Source: Flavobacterium sp. J372 (lineage in GTDB: Bacteria > Bacteroidota > Bacteroidia > Flavobacteriales > Flavobacteriaceae). From it: a stretch of DNA of 64,000 nucleotides. Numbering within the stretch: the stretch's first letter is position 1; the number at the start of each line of letters is the position of its first letter. Positions 62,634 through 64,000 of this stretch are shown here, one piece after another. A model generated the notes under the pieces. The model was not told the origin of the DNA and did not search any database. It was given only the letters and a program-made list of their open reading frames with translations. The stretch covers positions 990,001-1,054,000 of the forward strand of contig NZ_JAJOMZ010000004.1 in NCBI RefSeq assembly GCF_024699965.1, read 5' to 3'. A program made the translations under genes and the position numbers.

Positions 62634-64000
62634 TTAAGATTCTTGCGAAGGCTCGCCTCCGTTATTGCTGTCGTTCCTTGGCTCACGGTTTTCGCGTGGG
62701 GCATCATCCTGCCTGCGCTCTTCCCTGGGGCCACGGTCGCGTGAGTTGCGGTCGTCACGGCCACGGTTGTCACGGCCGCCGCCACGGTTATCACGTCCTC
62801 TGTCATCACGTCCACGGTTGTTATCGCGTGGACCGCGGTCTTCGCGCTGCGGAGCGTTCTCATCCCTCGGCGGGCGCGGCATAAGCGCTTTCCTTGAAAC
62901 TTTTTCTTTACGTGTCTTAGGGTCTATGCCAATGTATTTTACATCAAACACATCACCCATGTTCACAACGTCAGTCACATTTTCAGTACGTGCCCAGTCA
63001 AGCTCGCTTACGTGAAGCAATACTTCATTGCCCGGGGCATCCATATATTCTACAACCGCACCAAAGTCAAGCAGTTTTATAACTTTTACGCTGTAGGTTT
63101 CACCCACCTGCGGCTTGAATATGATAGAGTCGATTTTCTTCAGTACCATGTCGATACCTTCAGGGCTTGTACCAAGAATTTCAACTTCACCCTGCTCGTT
63201 CACCTCGTTGATAACGATAGTAGTGCCCGATGCCTTCTGAAGTTCCTGGATAACCTTGCCACCCGGCCCGATAAGCGCACCGATGTAAGCGCCCGGTATG
63301 GTAACCATGATGATTTTAGGTGCATGCCTTTTCACTTCAGGGCGTGGCGTATCGATAACCTCTGTAAGTTTCTCAAGTATGTGAAGACGGCCTTCGCGTG
63401 CCTGCTCAAGCGCTTTCTCCATTATCTCGTACTTAAGCCCCTCAATCTTAATATCCATCTGGCAGGCAGTAATACCATCAGCCGTACCGGTCACTTTAAA
63501 GTCCATATCGCCAAGGTGGTCTTCATCACCAAGGATATCTGATAGTACAGCCCAACGTCCTGTCTTGTCATCAGAGATAAGTCCCATCGCGATACCCGAT
63601 ACCGGCTTCTTAAGCTGCACACCTGCATCCATAAGGGCAAGCGTACCGGCACATACCGTAGCCATTGAAGAAGAACCATTAGATTCTAATACTTCCGAAA
63701 CTACACGTACAGTGTAAGGGTTATCCTGAGGAATCATGTTTTTAAGCGCACGCTGTGCAAGGTTACCGTGGCCTACCTCACGCCTTGATGTACCACGAAG
63801 CGGCTTGGCTTCACCGGTAGAGAAAGGAGGGAAGTTATAATGAAGGTAGAACCTTTCTTCGCCCTGTTCTGTCGGGAGGTCAATAACGTTTGCCTCACGG
63901 CTTGTACCCAGCGTTACTGTAGCAAGTGCCTGTGTTTCACCGCGTGTAAATAGCGCCGAACCATGTGTAGAAGGCAGATAGTCAACCTCACACCATATAG
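62634..64000 (-). CDS. pnp: Polyribonucleotide nucleotidyltransferase (PNPase), 5' end beyond window
   Basis: The minus-strand frame is open to the last base of the window, so the N-terminus lies outside. The visible part includes the second RNase PH domain ([68 protein letters not shown]). A KH domain follows ([20 protein letters not shown]), then an S1 domain ([20 protein letters not shown]). A ~75-residue disordered tail dominated by Arg, Asp, Gly and Asn (many RG, RD, RDNRG units) closes the protein. PNPase degrades RNA 3'-5' and can add tails. The charged tail goes beyond the standard PNPase domain set and may aid RNA binding. Confidence 0.96.
   Translation of the reverse strand, partial: IWCEVDYLPSTHGSALFTRGETQALATVTLGTSREANVIDLPTEQGEERFYLHYNFPPFSTGEAKPLRGTSRREVGHGNLAQRALKNMIPQDNPYTVRVVSEVLESNGSSSMATVCAGTLALMDAGVQLKKPVSGIAMGLISDDKTGRWAVLSDILGDEDHLGDMDFKVTGTADGITACQMDIKIEGLKYEIMEKALEQAREGRLHILEKLTEVIDTPRPEVKRHAPKIIMVTIPGAYIGALIGPGGKVIQELQKASGTTIVINEVNEQGEVEILGTSPEGIDMVLKKIDSIIFKPQVGETYSVKVIKLLDFGAVVEYMDAPGNEVLLHVSELDWARTENVTDVVNMGDVFDVKYIGIDPKTRKEKVSRKALMPRPPRDENAPQREDRGPRDNNRGRDDRGRDNRGGGRDNRGRDDRNSRDRGPREERRQDDAPRENREPRNDSNNGGEPSQES

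Noticed and set aside
1..64000. CRISPR arrays, insertion sequences, prophage or integrative elements
   Set aside because: I found no regularly spaced repeats of CRISPR type, no transposase, integrase or phage structural genes, and no att-like duplication next to the tRNA.

Overview
The window is chromosomal DNA of a gliding Bacteroidota, most likely a Flavobacterium-like member of the Flavobacteriaceae. Three lines of evidence agree. It carries gldJ, porU, porV and gldA together with a type B T9SS sorting domain. The intergenic regions repeatedly show the Bacteroidota promoter -7 box TAnnTTTG, sometimes with a TTG/TTTG -33 box. The regulators and surface proteins (TPR histidine kinases, LytTR regulators, CarboxypepD_reg/TonB receptors, OMP_b-brl_3 barrels) are typical of the phylum. 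I saw no prophage, insertion sequence, CRISPR array or rRNA operon; there is one tRNA (Val, TAC).

Layout. 1-2121: the end of a T9SS-secreted SprB-like adhesin. 2.4-13.0 kb: signalling genes (NtrC-type regulator and convergent hybrid kinase, XRE regulator, LuxR-type regulator, LytTR regulator with a degenerate receiver, tiny lipoprotein, TPR histidine kinase), interrupted by an acyl-CoA dehydrogenase and anmK. 13.0-19.0 kb: amino-acid dehydrogenase, folC, tRNA-Val, murF, gldJ. 19.2-27.7 kb: porU-porV-cdd, then pdhA-pdhC. 27.7-34.8 kb: a minus-strand housekeeping run (SIMPL protein, DAHP synthase/chorismate mutase, rsgA, dtd, MazG-like, aroA, queA, gldA). 34.9-38.1 kb: kynU, a ureohydrolase and an MtfA-like peptidase, the last two frame-broken. 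38.2-42.4 kb: small stress/xenobiotic-type proteins (two DinB, VOC, SRPBCC, RibD-C, DoxX) opposite a GlxA-type AraC regulator. 42.5-55.5 kb: an envelope block with a two-component system, a divergently placed barrel receptor behind 11-bp-phased TTAACC operators, a TonB receptor/thioredoxin pair and an RND efflux operon. 55.6-59.0 kb: GH30 glycosidase, rpe and the primary sigma factor. 59.3-62.6 kb: a lipoprotein with a glycine-rich linker and an HExxH domain, followed by three small exported proteins. 62.6-64.0 kb: the 3' part of pnp.

The most novel-looking part is 59.3-62.6 kb. It has the architecture expected of a polymorphic toxin with an array of immunity-like genes: a constant-looking lipoprotein N-terminus, a Gly/Ser linker, an AT-rich metallopeptidase-like C-terminus, and three downstream exported proteins, at least two of them clearly paralogous. 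That assignment is inference.

A second recurring signal is that seven genes between 36.8 and 62.5 kb are broken by what looks like a single-base indel. Five are clear +1 changes in homopolymer runs (T4, G4, G5, G6, A9). In every case the downstream frame continues the same protein. Sequencing or assembly error is the simplest explanation, so these genes should not be called dead without read-level checks.
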